Both the position numbers and the translations under genes were made by a program. From positions 62,001-126,000 of the forward strand of contig LUJR01000045.1 of the NCBI GenBank assembly GCA_001689515.1: 64,000 bases of DNA. The letters run 5' to 3'. Each line of letters starts with the position of its first letter. Position 1 is the stretch's first letter. This DNA is from Bacteroidales bacterium M7 (GTDB lineage: Bacteria > Bacteroidota > Bacteroidia > Bacteroidales > Muribaculaceae). Below are positions 1 through 8,620 of the stretch, piece by piece. The notes beneath the pieces were generated by a model. The model was given only the letters and a program-made list of their open reading frames with translations, searched no databases and was not told the origin of the DNA.

Positions 1-1
1 C

Positions 2-421
2 CGTATGGTCAATGTGGAGAAGTGGATAACGTTTCTGCTGCTGGCGTTCATATTGGTCATAGCATCGTTTAACATCATCTCCACGCTCTCAATGCTTATA
101 ATAGAGAAGGAGGGGAGCATAGGAGTGCTGAAAGCATTGGGTGCGCCGAGGCGTATGATTTACAATATTTTCACCATCGAGGGTGCGTTGATAACGCTGT
201 TTGGGGGTGTGGCAGGGATAGTGCTCGGAGTGGCACTGTCGCTCATACAGCAGACCACCGGCATCATCAAGATGGGCGGAGACCACACCAAGATGATCAT
301 TTCATCATATCCTGTCAGAGTGGAGTGGAGTGATGCTCTGGCGGTGTTAGGGCTTATAGTCGGGGTGGCGGTGTTGACATCCGTGGTGGCACGTTTCATG
401 GTGCCCCGGAGTGGCAGATAG
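2..421 (+). CDS. LolC/LolE-type ABC permease, C-terminal part
   Basis: This is the 3' end of a gene cut by the window edge: the frame is open to base 2, and the ATG at 5 is probably an internal methionine. The visible part is an FtsX-like permease domain: a membrane segment at the start, a loop containing EKEGSIGVLKALGA typical of LolC/LolE and MacB relatives, a second glycine-rich membrane segment, a short periplasmic part and a last membrane segment ending about 10 residues from the stop. By family, such proteins form the inner-membrane channel that releases lipoproteins to LolA using an ATPase. The partner ATPase is not in the window. Substrate assignment within the FtsX superfamily is inference. 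A terminator follows at 450. Confidence 0.8.
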   Translation, partial: RMVNVEKWITFLLLAFILVIASFNIISTLSMLIIEKEGSIGVLKALGAPRRMIYNIFTIEGALITLFGGVAGIVLGVALSLIQQTTGIIKMGGDHTKMIISSYPVRVEWSDALAVLGLIVGVAVLTSVVARFMVPRSGR

Positions 422-449
422 ACAGGGATTCGTAGATATATTATATAAG

Positions 450-486
450 GAGCGTACATGTTATGGCATGTGCGCTCTTTTCATTT
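450..486 (+). terminator. Rho-independent terminator after the LolC/E-type gene
   Basis: An 11-bp inverted repeat GAGCGTACATG / CATGTGCGCTC (one mismatch) with a 6-base loop is followed by TTTTCATTTT. It separates the permease gene from the phage-derived genes that start at 594. Confidence 0.75.
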
Positions 487-593
487 TAAGGTGCTGACAT
501 TTTCGCATGGCGTGGCTTTGTTGCGGCAGTAATTTTGTCACAGGGTCACGCAAGGGATGACCTGCAAGTATCAACCTTTAAAACCATATAATC

Positions 594-1007
594 ATGTCAA
601 AATCAAGGAAAAACCAGTTTACGCAGGCGGCTTATCCGTCGGAGGCGGAGGTGTCGGAGAGAGCTAAGGACATTAAGGACACTAAAGACCTTAAGGATGC
701 TGAGGAGATTCAGGGAGATGCCGCGCCTGGGGAGGCGGACATGCCACGGCATGTCCCTACAGAGGGGGAGGTGGCTGTGTCAGCAGCTGCCGGGGATTGT
801 GTCAGCCGGGAGGAGATGGAGAGAGCTGTCGCAGAGGCGGAGCAGCGCGGATATATGCGCGGGCGCAATGAAACCATGTCACAGCCTATGCGCCGTAACG
901 GCATATGGGAGCAGCCACACCGTCAGGAGGAGATGGTGCCTGTGTCGGAGGGTGCCGATGATGATTTGGTGCTTCTGCGCCAGATACGCCCGAGCATATG
1001 GGATTGA
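594..1007 (+). CDS. small charged protein before the capsid gene (possible scaffold)
   Basis: I do not recognise the family. It encodes 137 residues, rich in Glu, Asp, Lys and Arg, with no signal peptide or membrane segment. Residues 24-38 are a run of KD dipeptides (AKDIKDTKDLKDAEE) encoded by imperfect 9-base DNA repeats. Residues 48-57 (ADMPRHVPTE) are encoded by one copy of the interspersed palindromic repeat described elsewhere, which keeps the frame open. The gene lies 43 bp upstream of the capsid gene on the same strand. Position, size and charge resemble a phage scaffold or prohead core protein, but that is an inference from context only. Confidence 0.55.
   Translation: MSKSRKNQFTQAAYPSEAEVSERAKDIKDTKDLKDAEEIQGDAAPGEADMPRHVPTEGEVAVSAAAGDCVSREEMERAVAEAEQRGYMRGRNETMSQPMRRNGIWEQPHRQEEMVPVSEGADDDLVLLRQIRPSIWD
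735..762. repeat. palindromic repeat copy inside a coding region
   Basis: The 28 bases contain the core GACATGCCACGGCATGTC and the flank CCTACAG, identical to the right-hand half of the paired intergenic repeats. It sits in frame inside the gene at 594-1007. Confidence 0.9.
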
Positions 1008-1050
1008 TAAAATCGTATAAGTCGTGTAAATCAAATAATCAATTTTTGTT

Positions 1051-2283
1051 ATGTCACAGATGAAACTTAACCACGGTGCCATGGTCAATGGCGAACCGCT
1101 TACCACTTCAACCACCAACAAACTTGCTCCCGGGCTGCTTCTCAACGAGATAGACCGCCGTGTCACTCTGATACGTCCGACAGCCACACCTATCGACCAG
1201 ATTTCGCGTTGCGGCGGATGCCGACAGGCTGGGTCGATGATAGTGGAGTACTACTCCGTAAGTTCCAAGCCCGACACAGCCAGGGTCACTTCGTTTAAGG
1301 CAGCGTCAAAAATCGGCGATGTGCAGACCTACGCCCTCGTGGCTGACAACGACATCTTCCAGGAGAGCGAAACGATACTCTGTATCGGCGCAGGTGTGCC
1401 TGATGAGAAAGATACTCTCGCCTTTTATGTCATGAGCCGTGACGAGACCACGGGCAATCTGACAGTATTACCGCTGCTGTCTGACGATGTGGATATGGCT
1501 GATGTCACAGTCGATACCAATGTGACCCTCGTGCGCATGGGACGCGCCGCCACCGAGCTTGATGTGCAGACACCGCAGTTTGAAGCTCTGCCTACCAAGG
1601 ATGACAACTACTGCCAGATCTTCAAGATGCAGATCGAGGAGTCGACCTACCAGAAGATAGCCAACAAGGAGGTGGGCTGGACATTCAGCGACCAGGAGGA
1701 AATCGCCATCATGGATATGCGCTTAGGCATGGAGAAGAACTTCCTCTTCGGCACCAAGAAGCGTTTCACCAACCCCCGCAAGCACGAGGACGTGCTCACC
1801 ACCGGCGGCATCTACATGCAGGCTGCCAAGGATTTCTCGCTGTCAAAGGCGGCGCTGAGCGAGGCGGCGCTGATAGATATGCTCCGCAACGCATTTACCG
1901 GCACCGGAGGCGGCTCGACCCGCAAGATACTCGTGGGCGGCAGCGAGCTGATCTCCTCGCTGAGCAAGATAGCCACCACACATGTGGTCATGGGAGCGCA
2001 GACCTTCACGCGCTGGGGCATCGATTTCAACGAGATCACATCGAAGTTCGGCACGCTGCTCGTCAAGTACAACGAGGTGTTTGACATCTGTGGCCATGCA
2101 GCCGACGGGCTGGTGTTTGATCCGCAATACCTGACCAAGTATGCCCATGTGCCTTTCAAGGCAGAGCGTCTGGATCTGCGTACCAGCGGCCAGCGCAATA
2201 CCAATGCCGTCGTGGCTACCGAGGCGAGCTGTCTGGTGCTCCGTTGTCCCGATGCCCATATGCGTGTACATCTTACCGACTGA
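1051..2283 (+). CDS. phage-like major capsid protein
   Basis: A 410-residue soluble protein with no signal peptide. The N-terminal arm (VNGEPLTT, then PGLLLNEID, then RPTATPIDQISR) and overall layout resemble the SU10/DUF5309-type major capsid proteins of Bacteroidales phages and prophages, as remembered; no search was run. Placement between a small charged gene and a gene directly abutting a portal gene supports a head-structure role. Length is normal for a full-length capsid protein and the frame is intact, so the gene is not decayed. The 4-base gap to the next gene suggests coupled translation. It could in principle be a domesticated shell protein rather than part of a live phage, since no packaging or tail gene is present in the window. 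Confidence 0.65.
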   Translation: MSQMKLNHGAMVNGEPLTTSTTNKLAPGLLLNEIDRRVTLIRPTATPIDQISRCGGCRQAGSMIVEYYSVSSKPDTARVTSFKAASKIGDVQTYALVADNDIFQESETILCIGAGVPDEKDTLAFYVMSRDETTGNLTVLPLLSDDVDMADVTVDTNVTLVRMGRAATELDVQTPQFEALPTKDDNYCQIFKMQIEESTYQKIANKEVGWTFSDQEEIAIMDMRLGMEKNFLFGTKKRFTNPRKHEDVLTTGGIYMQAAKDFSLSKAALSEAALIDMLRNAFTGTGGGSTRKILVGGSELISSLSKIATTHVVMGAQTFTRWGIDFNEITSKFGTLLVKYNEVFDICGHAADGLVFDPQYLTKYAHVPFKAERLDLRTSGQRNTNAVVATEASCLVLRCPDAHMRVHLTD

Positions 2284-2287
2284 CATT

Positions 2288-2851
2288 ATGTTGCTGAGAT
2301 TGACGCAATCAGAGATGCTCAAGCAGTGGCGTTTGCTCACACTGCTTGAGCCTCTCGCTCCGATAGACGGCGGTGCCGTCAGCATGGAGCGGGAGGATGC
2401 CGTAGATGCCGATGCGCTGTGCATAGCCAAGATGAGGGCGTGGTATCTGCGCCAGCTTGACACCGCGCCTGTCAATCTGCTTGAGGTGGCGGATATAGGC
2501 TCTTCGCTTAACCTGCACTGCATGGCAGAGGAGGATGCTTGTATCATAAGGTTGCCGCAGGAAGTGAGGCGCGTCGTAGGCGTAAGGCTTACAGGATGGC
2601 GCGAACCGGTTGCCCCTATGACCGACGAGGAGAGCCGGCAAGCCGCATCGCGCTCGTCAAACCCCTATCTGCGCGGAGGGAACTGTCGTCCTATAGTCAC
2701 GCTGCGTGACCACACTCTGCATATCCTGTCATCGATTCTGCCAGAGGCTGGCATCCAGGAGGTATGGGTGGTCAAAGAGCCTGATGACGGCATGTATGTC
2801 ATGGACGAGGTGCTCCTCGGAGGCATCACGAGCGAGAATATGGATTTGTAA
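2288..2851 (+). CDS. small phage head protein, unknown (head completion candidate)
   Basis: A protein of 187 residues whose start is set by the capsid gene stop only four bases earlier; a longer reading from 2141 would overlap the capsid gene and is rejected. No known motif is recognised. The protein is mixed alpha/beta in composition, with several short hydrophobic stretches but no signal or membrane segment. Small genes between capsid and portal in phages often encode head completion or adaptor proteins; that role is inferred from order only. Confidence 0.5.
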   Translation: MLLRLTQSEMLKQWRLLTLLEPLAPIDGGAVSMEREDAVDADALCIAKMRAWYLRQLDTAPVNLLEVADIGSSLNLHCMAEEDACIIRLPQEVRRVVGVRLTGWREPVAPMTDEESRQAASRSSNPYLRGGNCRPIVTLRDHTLHILSSILPEAGIQEVWVVKEPDDGMYVMDEVLLGGITSENMDL

Positions 2852-2861
2852 ATGTGTACAC

Positions 2862-3110
2862 ATGTAGGGACGCGGCAATCCTACTACTGTCAATCTTAAT
2901 TGGGTCATGTAAGAAATCGTAACAGTGTAGGGACATGCCATGGCATGTCAGCCCAACAACAGACGTGGTGATTGCGAAGGTCATGGAACGCTGACATGCC
3001 ATGGCATGTCCCTACACCAGGCATCTGAGATTTCAGAATAACAACTTGAGGTATCTCATCTTGTCATATATAACACATCAAAGATTGACCAGTAGTAGCC
3101 GCGTTCCTAC
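2862..3110. repeat. composite nested palindromic element, copy 1
   Basis: This fills the 302-bp gap between two phage-derived genes. Outer inverted arms are at 2864-2895 (GTAGGGACGCGGC then CTACTACTGTCAATC) and 3083-3110 (GATTGACCAGTAGTAGCCGC). Inside lies a head-to-head pair of the common palindromic repeat at 2926-2955 and 2991-3016. The left side matches the inverted right side of a second copy at 24818-25057, including the spacer TAATTGGGTCATGTAAGAAA. Confidence 0.85.
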
Positions 3111-3153
3111 TCGTAAAAATAACAGGATTGAATTTCATAGGAGGATTTGAATT

Positions 3154-4632
3154 ATGAAGACAGGATATGCTGATGCAGCCAAAGCCGATGCGGCAGTGTT
3201 TGCTGCGGCTTATGATGCATGGTGTGGCGGGGCGGAGCTTCGCAGCTCGAGGACACGCTATAAGGACTTCACTTATGGGCGACAGTGGGGCGATATGGTA
3301 GAGTCGCCGAGCGGACACATGATGACCGAGGGGGAGTATTCGCGACTGTGCGGACGGACACCACAGACCAACAACATCATACGCCAGCTTGTCAAGACTA
3401 TCGTCGGGAGGTTTCGGGCTTCGCTGCGCGAGAGGACAGATGGCACTGATGGGTCTTCGCGGACATGCCATGGCATGTCCCTACAGGAATGGGAGTATAT
3501 CAGGCGTGTCAATGCTCTGGATGAGCTGGATGCGCGGATGCTTGAGGAATTTCTGATTTCGGGGTGTGCCGTGCAGAAGGTGGTGTGCGAGCGCAGGCTG
3601 CATGACAGCCATGAGAGGGTATGGGTTGACAATGTGAGTCCGTCGCGCATCTTTGTCAACCGTTTCCGTGACCCTCGTGGCTGGGATATCGAACTTGTGG
3701 GGATGCTTCATGACATCAGTCTGACCGAGGCGGTGATGCGGTTTTCGCATGGTGACGAGACGCACCGACGTGACATCGTGCGGGCTTTCGCTTCAGTGGA
3801 TGTGCCGTCGGGCATAGGCAGTTCGCAGCTTGGTGGCGGTGAGTCGCCTGACTTCCATCTCGCATCCGAGGGCAGATGCCGCGTCATAGAGGTGTGGACT
3901 CTTGAGAGCCGTGAGGTGTTACGTCTCTCCGATCCAAGCCGTGACGGAGAGCTGATGGTAGATGTGGCGGAGGCAGGTCGCGTGGAGCGTATCAACAGGC
4001 AGCGGATGCGTCAGGGTAAGCCGCTCATAGAGTCGCACCATGACACCACGCTTGTCTGGCGATTCAGATTTTTTGCTCCTGACGGCACTCTGCTTGACTC
4101 AGGTCTGAGCCCGTATGCCCATGGGTCGCATCCGTTTGTGGTCAAGTTCTTCCCGATGACCGATGGCGAGGTGCATTCATTTGTGGAGGATGTGGTCGAC
4201 CAACAGCGACATGTCAACCGCCTGTTGACGCTTATCGACCACATAATGACATTCTCAGCCAAGGGTGTGTTGCTCTATCCTGTGACCGCCAAGCCTAAGG
4301 AGTATACATGGGAGAGGATAGTCAGCGAATGGTCGTGCTGCAACGGAGTCGTGCCCTACCAGCCTGCGGGAGAGCATAAGCCCACTCAGGTGGTGTCAAA
4401 CGGCGCGGATGCCGGGGCGCATAAGCTCCTGTCGCTCGAATTGCAGCTTCTTGACCGCATATCGGGTGTCAGTGGAGCCTTGCGTGGCGAGAACCCCAAC
4501 ACCAATGAGGGTGCTGCAATGTATGAAAGCCGTGTGGAAAACTCGATGATCGCACTGCTTGATGTCATAGACTCCTTTAACTCGTTTCGCGCCGACAGGG
4601 ACGGTAAAATGGGGATGGCACAGCTTGTTTAA
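3154..4632 (+). CDS. phage-like portal protein
   Basis: A 492-residue soluble protein. Features typical of portal proteins as I know them: an N-terminal segment with TRYKDFTYGRQW, then NNIIRQLVKTIVGRFR, a central region with DVVDQQRHVNRLLTLIDH, and GVSGALRGENPNTNEGAAM followed by a helix. By role it would form the ring at a capsid vertex through which DNA enters. The C-terminal end stops soon after this helix and may be shorter than in full portals, followed by 100 bp without a gene, so a C-terminal loss is possible. Residues around 104-112 (RTCHGMSLQ) are encoded by an in-frame copy of the interspersed palindromic repeat. Portal identity is moderately sure; activity is not. Confidence 0.65.
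   Translation: MKTGYADAAKADAAVFAAAYDAWCGGAELRSSRTRYKDFTYGRQWGDMVESPSGHMMTEGEYSRLCGRTPQTNNIIRQLVKTIVGRFRASLRERTDGTDGSSRTCHGMSLQEWEYIRRVNALDELDARMLEEFLISGCAVQKVVCERRLHDSHERVWVDNVSPSRIFVNRFRDPRGWDIELVGMLHDISLTEAVMRFSHGDETHRRDIVRAFASVDVPSGIGSSQLGGGESPDFHLASEGRCRVIEVWTLESREVLRLSDPSRDGELMVDVAEAGRVERINRQRMRQGKPLIESHHDTTLVWRFRFFAPDGTLLDSGLSPYAHGSHPFVVKFFPMTDGEVHSFVEDVVDQQRHVNRLLTLIDHIMTFSAKGVLLYPVTAKPKEYTWERIVSEWSCCNGVVPYQPAGEHKPTQVVSNGADAGAHKLLSLELQLLDRISGVSGALRGENPNTNEGAAMYESRVENSMIALLDVIDSFNSFRADRDGKMGMAQLV
3459..3486. repeat. palindromic repeat copy inside the portal-like gene
   Basis: GCGGACATGCCATGGCATGT followed by CCCTACAG, the right-hand half of the paired intergenic repeats, read through in a different frame from the copy at 735. 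Both insertions keep the host frame open. Confidence 0.9.
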
Positions 4633-4732
4633 CGTTTGTTTGCTTTGATGGGCAATAAGCAAGCTGTGGTTATATGGTATATTTGCCAATGTAAAAATAA
4701 CAATACACTTACTCTTAAAATTTGAATTGAAA

Positions 4733-5155
4733 ATGTCCGCTATGACCCAATCCACCATGCTTCGCGACCATGATTTCCTGATGAGCTGCCGGCGAGTCAT
4801 GAAAGAAGCCACCGCTGACAAGCCTCTGCGCGTGTCGGATATTTCGGCAGCAGCGGTCACTACAGGGGTGACCGGCTATTACATGACCTATGATTATGCC
4901 CTGCGCATGATCAGATATGTCAAGGCGCATCCCGACAAGGCTTCCGGGCTACGCAAGCGTCAGATGTGGGAAGATCTGGCGACGCAGGTGGAGAGGGTGA
5001 TGGCTTCGCAGGGAGTAAACCAGCGCGATGCCCTGGCGCGTGTGATGGCTGACGGGACGATGCGAGGATACCAGCTGGCGCTATCGACGGCTGTGCGCAA
5101 GTTTTTCACAGCCCGGGCGAGGGGGCGGAGGCATCTGAGGCGTCCGCTGCGATAA
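4733..5155 (+). CDS. small basic protein of the phage-derived module, unknown
   Basis: A protein of 140 residues from the ATG at 4733 (a TTG two codons earlier is less likely). It is mostly helical in appearance, contains TGYYMTYDYALRMIRYVKAH and RRQMWEDLA-type segments (KRQMWEDLATQVERVMAS), and ends in a strongly basic tail (ARGRRHLRRPLR) that could touch DNA. I recall similar short proteins next to portal genes in Bacteroidales prophages but cannot name a function. It lies 100 bp after the portal-like gene and 37 bp before the next small gene, on the same strand. Confidence 0.55.
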   Translation: MSAMTQSTMLRDHDFLMSCRRVMKEATADKPLRVSDISAAAVTTGVTGYYMTYDYALRMIRYVKAHPDKASGLRKRQMWEDLATQVERVMASQGVNQRDALARVMADGTMRGYQLALSTAVRKFFTARARGRRHLRRPLR

Positions 5156-5192
5156 TCGGTAAATTCTTATAAATCTTATATAAACGGTAGCT

Positions 5193-5642
5193 ATGAAAAC
5201 TATTACTTTTTCGCTTGACAAGGCGAAAGTGCTTGAGACGGTGTATGCCTTCTCTGCCATGAGAACTTATCATCGTGACGCTCCGAAACCGCTCGGACGC
5301 GATGAGGCACCTGCTCTGATGAGGCTGATGGAAGCCTCGGCAGTCAACGTTATGGCAGAATTGTTGCGGTTCATACATGATGCCGATGTGCATGGAAAGG
5401 ATTGCATCTCGCTTACGCTGAATGTGCCGGAAGGGGTGACAGTGTCGCCCGCGCAGCAGATACTCATGGGTGTCAAGCTGGAGGAAGCCGTGGCATTAGG
5501 AGTATTGGAGCTGGCGTTTGACACGGTGTGTCCGACGGTATCAGCAGATGCCGGCACTTCGGCTGTGTCGGCGGCGAGGGAGATTGCCGCCGTGCTTGAC
5601 GCGATGCCTGACGGATTGCGTCTTGCTCCGCATCCATGGTGA
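5193..5642 (+). CDS. last gene of the phage-derived module, unknown
   Basis: A 149-residue soluble protein of unknown function. The N-terminal half is helical (LDKAKVLETVYAFSAMRTYH), the middle contains a possible beta strand pair (CISLTLNVPEGVTVSPAQQ), and the C-terminal third is alanine-rich. There is no signal peptide or transmembrane helix. It follows the basic small gene by 37 bp and is the last gene before the promoter of the TonB-receptor operon. Context suggests a virion or connector component, with low certainty. Confidence 0.5.
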   Translation: MKTITFSLDKAKVLETVYAFSAMRTYHRDAPKPLGRDEAPALMRLMEASAVNVMAELLRFIHDADVHGKDCISLTLNVPEGVTVSPAQQILMGVKLEEAVALGVLELAFDTVCPTVSADAGTSAVSAAREIAAVLDAMPDGLRLAPHPW

Positions 5643-5706
5643 TGAGGGGGGATGGTTTGATTGATGATTTTGTTGGCACAAGCAGCGCAAATATCCTGAA
5701 ATAGTG

Positions 5707-5737
5707 TTGCTGAATATTAAAAACTTTGTTATCTTTG
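5707..5737 (+). promoter_or_regulatory. Bacteroidetes-type promoter for the TonB-receptor operon
   Basis: TTG at 5707-5709, a 20-base spacer and TATCTTTG at 5730-5737 match the Bacteroidetes sigma-ABfr consensus. The leader to the ATG at 5824 would be about 80 bases. Confidence 0.75.
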
Positions 5738-5823
5738 TTGCTTCCAACATTAGCCAAATTCAGAAGAGGCGTTAACTGGAACTGATACCATCTAAAATCA
5801 TCAACCAAACCAACTTTTCCCTT

Positions 5824-8571
5824 ATGAGACTACATCTGTTACTGCTATGTCTGCTGACAGCTGCGGTGCCGGCTCTGGCACAGAAAGCGGCGGTCACAGG
5901 CACTGTCGTAGATTCGACCACCGGAGCGCCGTTGCGAGGCATCCTGGTGACTCTTGACAACCAAGGGCTCAAAGCCGTCACCGGTCCTAACGGCGACTTC
6001 CTGATCCAGGGCGCCAAAGCCGGAGATGATGCGCTCTCTATCGCCAACCCCGATTTTGATCCTCTGACTTCAGGGGTGGAGCTGGTGGACGGTCAGACTG
6101 TCAATGTAGGCAATCTGATCCTGCGCAATGCCAATCCGAGCACCACTTTCTACGAGGATCAGGAAGACATATATTTCGATGAAAATGCCATCGAGGACGA
6201 AGAAGGCGCATCTCAGGCTGTGGGTGCGCTGACCGGCGCATCTGACAATATATATTACAATGCGTCAAATTATGACTGGAACCTGATGCGCTTCCGCTTC
6301 CGCGGATATAACTCGGAGTACTCCGACACCTATATCAACGGCATCAAGCTCAACGACCTCGCCCGCGGACGCTTCAACTATTCGAGCCTTGGCGGACTGA
6401 ACCGCGCTTTCCGCAACAAGTCGGTGGCTGTAGGTCTGGGTGCATCGACCCATGGCTTCGGCGACATAGGCGGAGCTACCAACATCTCGACCATCACCGA
6501 CGAGTATGCTCCCGGTTTCTACGGCTCGGCGATGTACACCAACTCCAACTACATGCTCCGCGGCATGGTGCTTTACTCTACAGGCATCAATCCCCACGGC
6601 TGGGGCGTGACCGTAGGTGCTGTGGCTCGTTGGGCTAACGAGGGTGTCATTGAGGGTACATTCTACCACTCTTATGGCTATTTCCTCTCGGCTGAAAAGC
6701 GTTTCAACTCCAAGAACCGCCTGGTGCTGACAGCCTTCGGTGCTCCAACCGAACGCGCCACTCCGCAGATGACCTATCAGGAGGCTATGGACCTTGACGG
6801 CAGCAACCTCTACAACCCCGGCTGGGGCTGGCAGGACGGCAAGAAGCGCAGTGCCCGCGTGACCAAGACTTTCGATCCCACATTCATGCTCAACTGGCTC
6901 AGCAATCCGAGCCACTCCACGAGCATCAACACCGGTGTGGCTGCCCGGTGGATCAACTACTCCAACTCGGCTCTCAACTGGTACAATGCCGCCGACCCGC
7001 GTCCTGACTACTACCGCTATCTGCCGTCGTACTATTCCGATGATCAGGCTGCCTACGACCTTTACACCGAGTACTGGGCGAATCCCGTCAACCGTCAGAT
7101 CAAGTGGGACAACCTCTATCAGGCTAACTACCTCAACAACTACCAGAACGCTACCGAAGGCACTGACAAGGGTTCGACCTACATCCTCGAACGCCGCCAC
7201 AGCAACCAGTTCAACTTCATACTCAACTCTACCGTCAACCACCGTCTCAACTCGGTGATGACTCTTCAGGGCGGAGCTAACCTCAACTACACCAACGCCC
7301 ACTACTACAAGACCATCGACGACCTGCTCGGCGGTGAATTCTGGCGCGATATCGACACATATGCCGAGCGTGACTTCCCCGATGATCCCTCTATGCTCCA
7401 GAACAACCTCAATGATCCTAACCGCAAGGTGGGCAAGGGCGATACTTTCGGCTATGACTACAACATACACGCCATCCAGGCTCAGGCATGGATCCAGAAT
7501 ATGATAGCTCTGCCCAAGTGGGATATCGACTATGCTCTGAAGATGAGCTACACACAATTTTACCGCGACGGCAATATGCGTAACGGACGTGCCCCCGACA
7601 ACTCTTATGGCAAGGGCAAGACCCACCGTTTCGACAATGGCGCAGTAAAAGCAGGTGCCGTCTACAAGCTTGACGGTCACAACTTCTTCAGCGCACATGC
7701 CGGTTACGAAAGCCGCGCTCCGCTGTTTGAGTATGCCTATGTATCACCTCGTATCAAGGATACCGCCATTGACGGATTACAGAGCGAGCGCATCGCTTCG
7801 TTTGATGTCAACTATACATGGAACTACCGCCGTTTCCGCGGTCAGATTTCCGGCTTCTGGACTGAGATGATGAATCAGACAGAGCGTAGCTCATTCTATG
7901 ACGATTACTATTCGACATTTATGAACTATGCGCTCAAGGACGTGCACAAGGCTTACCGTGGCGTAGAGCTTGGTCTTAGCTACAAGATTACCCAGAGCAT
8001 TGCAGCAACATTTGCCGGCACATATGCCCGTTACCAGTACCGCAACAACCCGATGGGTGTGCGCTCTTATGAAAACGGTGCCGAGCCGGATAAGGAAGCC
8101 CGCACATATCTTAAAAACTACTATGTAGGCGGCACTCCTCAGGCTGCATTTAACATCGGCATCGACTATCAGGCACCTAAGATGTGGTTTTTCAACATCA
8201 ACGGCTCCTGGATGGGTGACAGCTATGTAATGCTTGCTCCTACCCATCATGAGGCACTCCCCGAACTGTGGCAGCAGTATCCTGATATGGCTGCGCTTGA
8301 AGATGCAGTGATAGGTCTCTCTGGTCAGGACAAGCTCAAAAACGCTTTCGTCCTCAATCTTTCAATCGGCAAGGTGCTGTATGTCAACCGCAAGCTCTCG
8401 CTCAACTTCAACCTCAACATCGACAATGTGCTCAACAACCGCAATGTCATGACTTACGGTTACCAGCAGGGACGCTTCGACTACAAGGAGTACAACGCTA
8501 ACAAGTTTGAAAACAAGTTCTCATACGCCCAGGGCATCAAGGTGATGTTTAATGTAGGCGTGCGCTTCTAA
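5824..8571 (+). CDS. TonB-dependent outer-membrane receptor with N-terminal regulatory-like domain
   Basis: A 915-residue outer-membrane protein. A signal peptide ends at about residue 19 (ALA-Q). Residues about 22-105 form a carboxypeptidase D regulatory-like beta-sandwich (VTGTVVDSTTGAPLRGILVT). A plug-like region follows at about 130-240 (RFRGYNSEYSDTYINGIKLN), then a long beta-barrel rich in aromatic residues ending in the typical terminal phenylalanine (GVRF). It would import a ligand across the outer membrane with TonB energy. There is no SusD-type partner; instead the next two genes encode DUF5689-type surface lipoproteins, 49 and 41 bp apart, forming one operon. Substrate unknown. Confidence 0.85.
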   Translation: MRLHLLLLCLLTAAVPALAQKAAVTGTVVDSTTGAPLRGILVTLDNQGLKAVTGPNGDFLIQGAKAGDDALSIANPDFDPLTSGVELVDGQTVNVGNLILRNANPSTTFYEDQEDIYFDENAIEDEEGASQAVGALTGASDNIYYNASNYDWNLMRFRFRGYNSEYSDTYINGIKLNDLARGRFNYSSLGGLNRAFRNKSVAVGLGASTHGFGDIGGATNISTITDEYAPGFYGSAMYTNSNYMLRGMVLYSTGINPHGWGVTVGAVARWANEGVIEGTFYHSYGYFLSAEKRFNSKNRLVLTAFGAPTERATPQMTYQEAMDLDGSNLYNPGWGWQDGKKRSARVTKTFDPTFMLNWLSNPSHSTSINTGVAARWINYSNSALNWYNAADPRPDYYRYLPSYYSDDQAAYDLYTEYWANPVNRQIKWDNLYQANYLNNYQNATEGTDKGSTYILERRHSNQFNFILNSTVNHRLNSVMTLQGGANLNYTNAHYYKTIDDLLGGEFWRDIDTYAERDFPDDPSMLQNNLNDPNRKVGKGDTFGYDYNIHAIQAQAWIQNMIALPKWDIDYALKMSYTQFYRDGNMRNGRAPDNSYGKGKTHRFDNGAVKAGAVYKLDGHNFFSAHAGYESRAPLFEYAYVSPRIKDTAIDGLQSERIASFDVNYTWNYRRFRGQISGFWTEMMNQTERSSFYDDYYSTFMNYALKDVHKAYRGVELGLSYKITQSIAATFAGTYARYQYRNNPMGVRSYENGAEPDKEARTYLKNYYVGGTPQAAFNIGIDYQAPKMWFFNINGSWMGDSYVMLAPTHHEALPELWQQYPDMAALEDAVIGLSGQDKLKNAFVLNLSIGKVLYVNRKLSLNFNLNIDNVLNNRNVMTYGYQQGRFDYKEYNANKFENKFSYAQGIKVMFNVGVRF

Positions 8572-8620
8572 GCCATAGCATCGATTGAAGAAAAACACAC
8601 TAACTTACGCATAACCACAT

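Noticed and set aside
2141..2287. Longer start for the small head gene
   Set aside because: It would overlap the capsid gene by over 140 bp; the ATG at 2288 directly after the capsid stop fits an operon.
6265..7698. 477-codon open frame on the minus strand
   Set aside because: It lies wholly inside the TonB receptor gene on the other strand; valine- and isoleucine-rich composition is typical of an antisense shadow.
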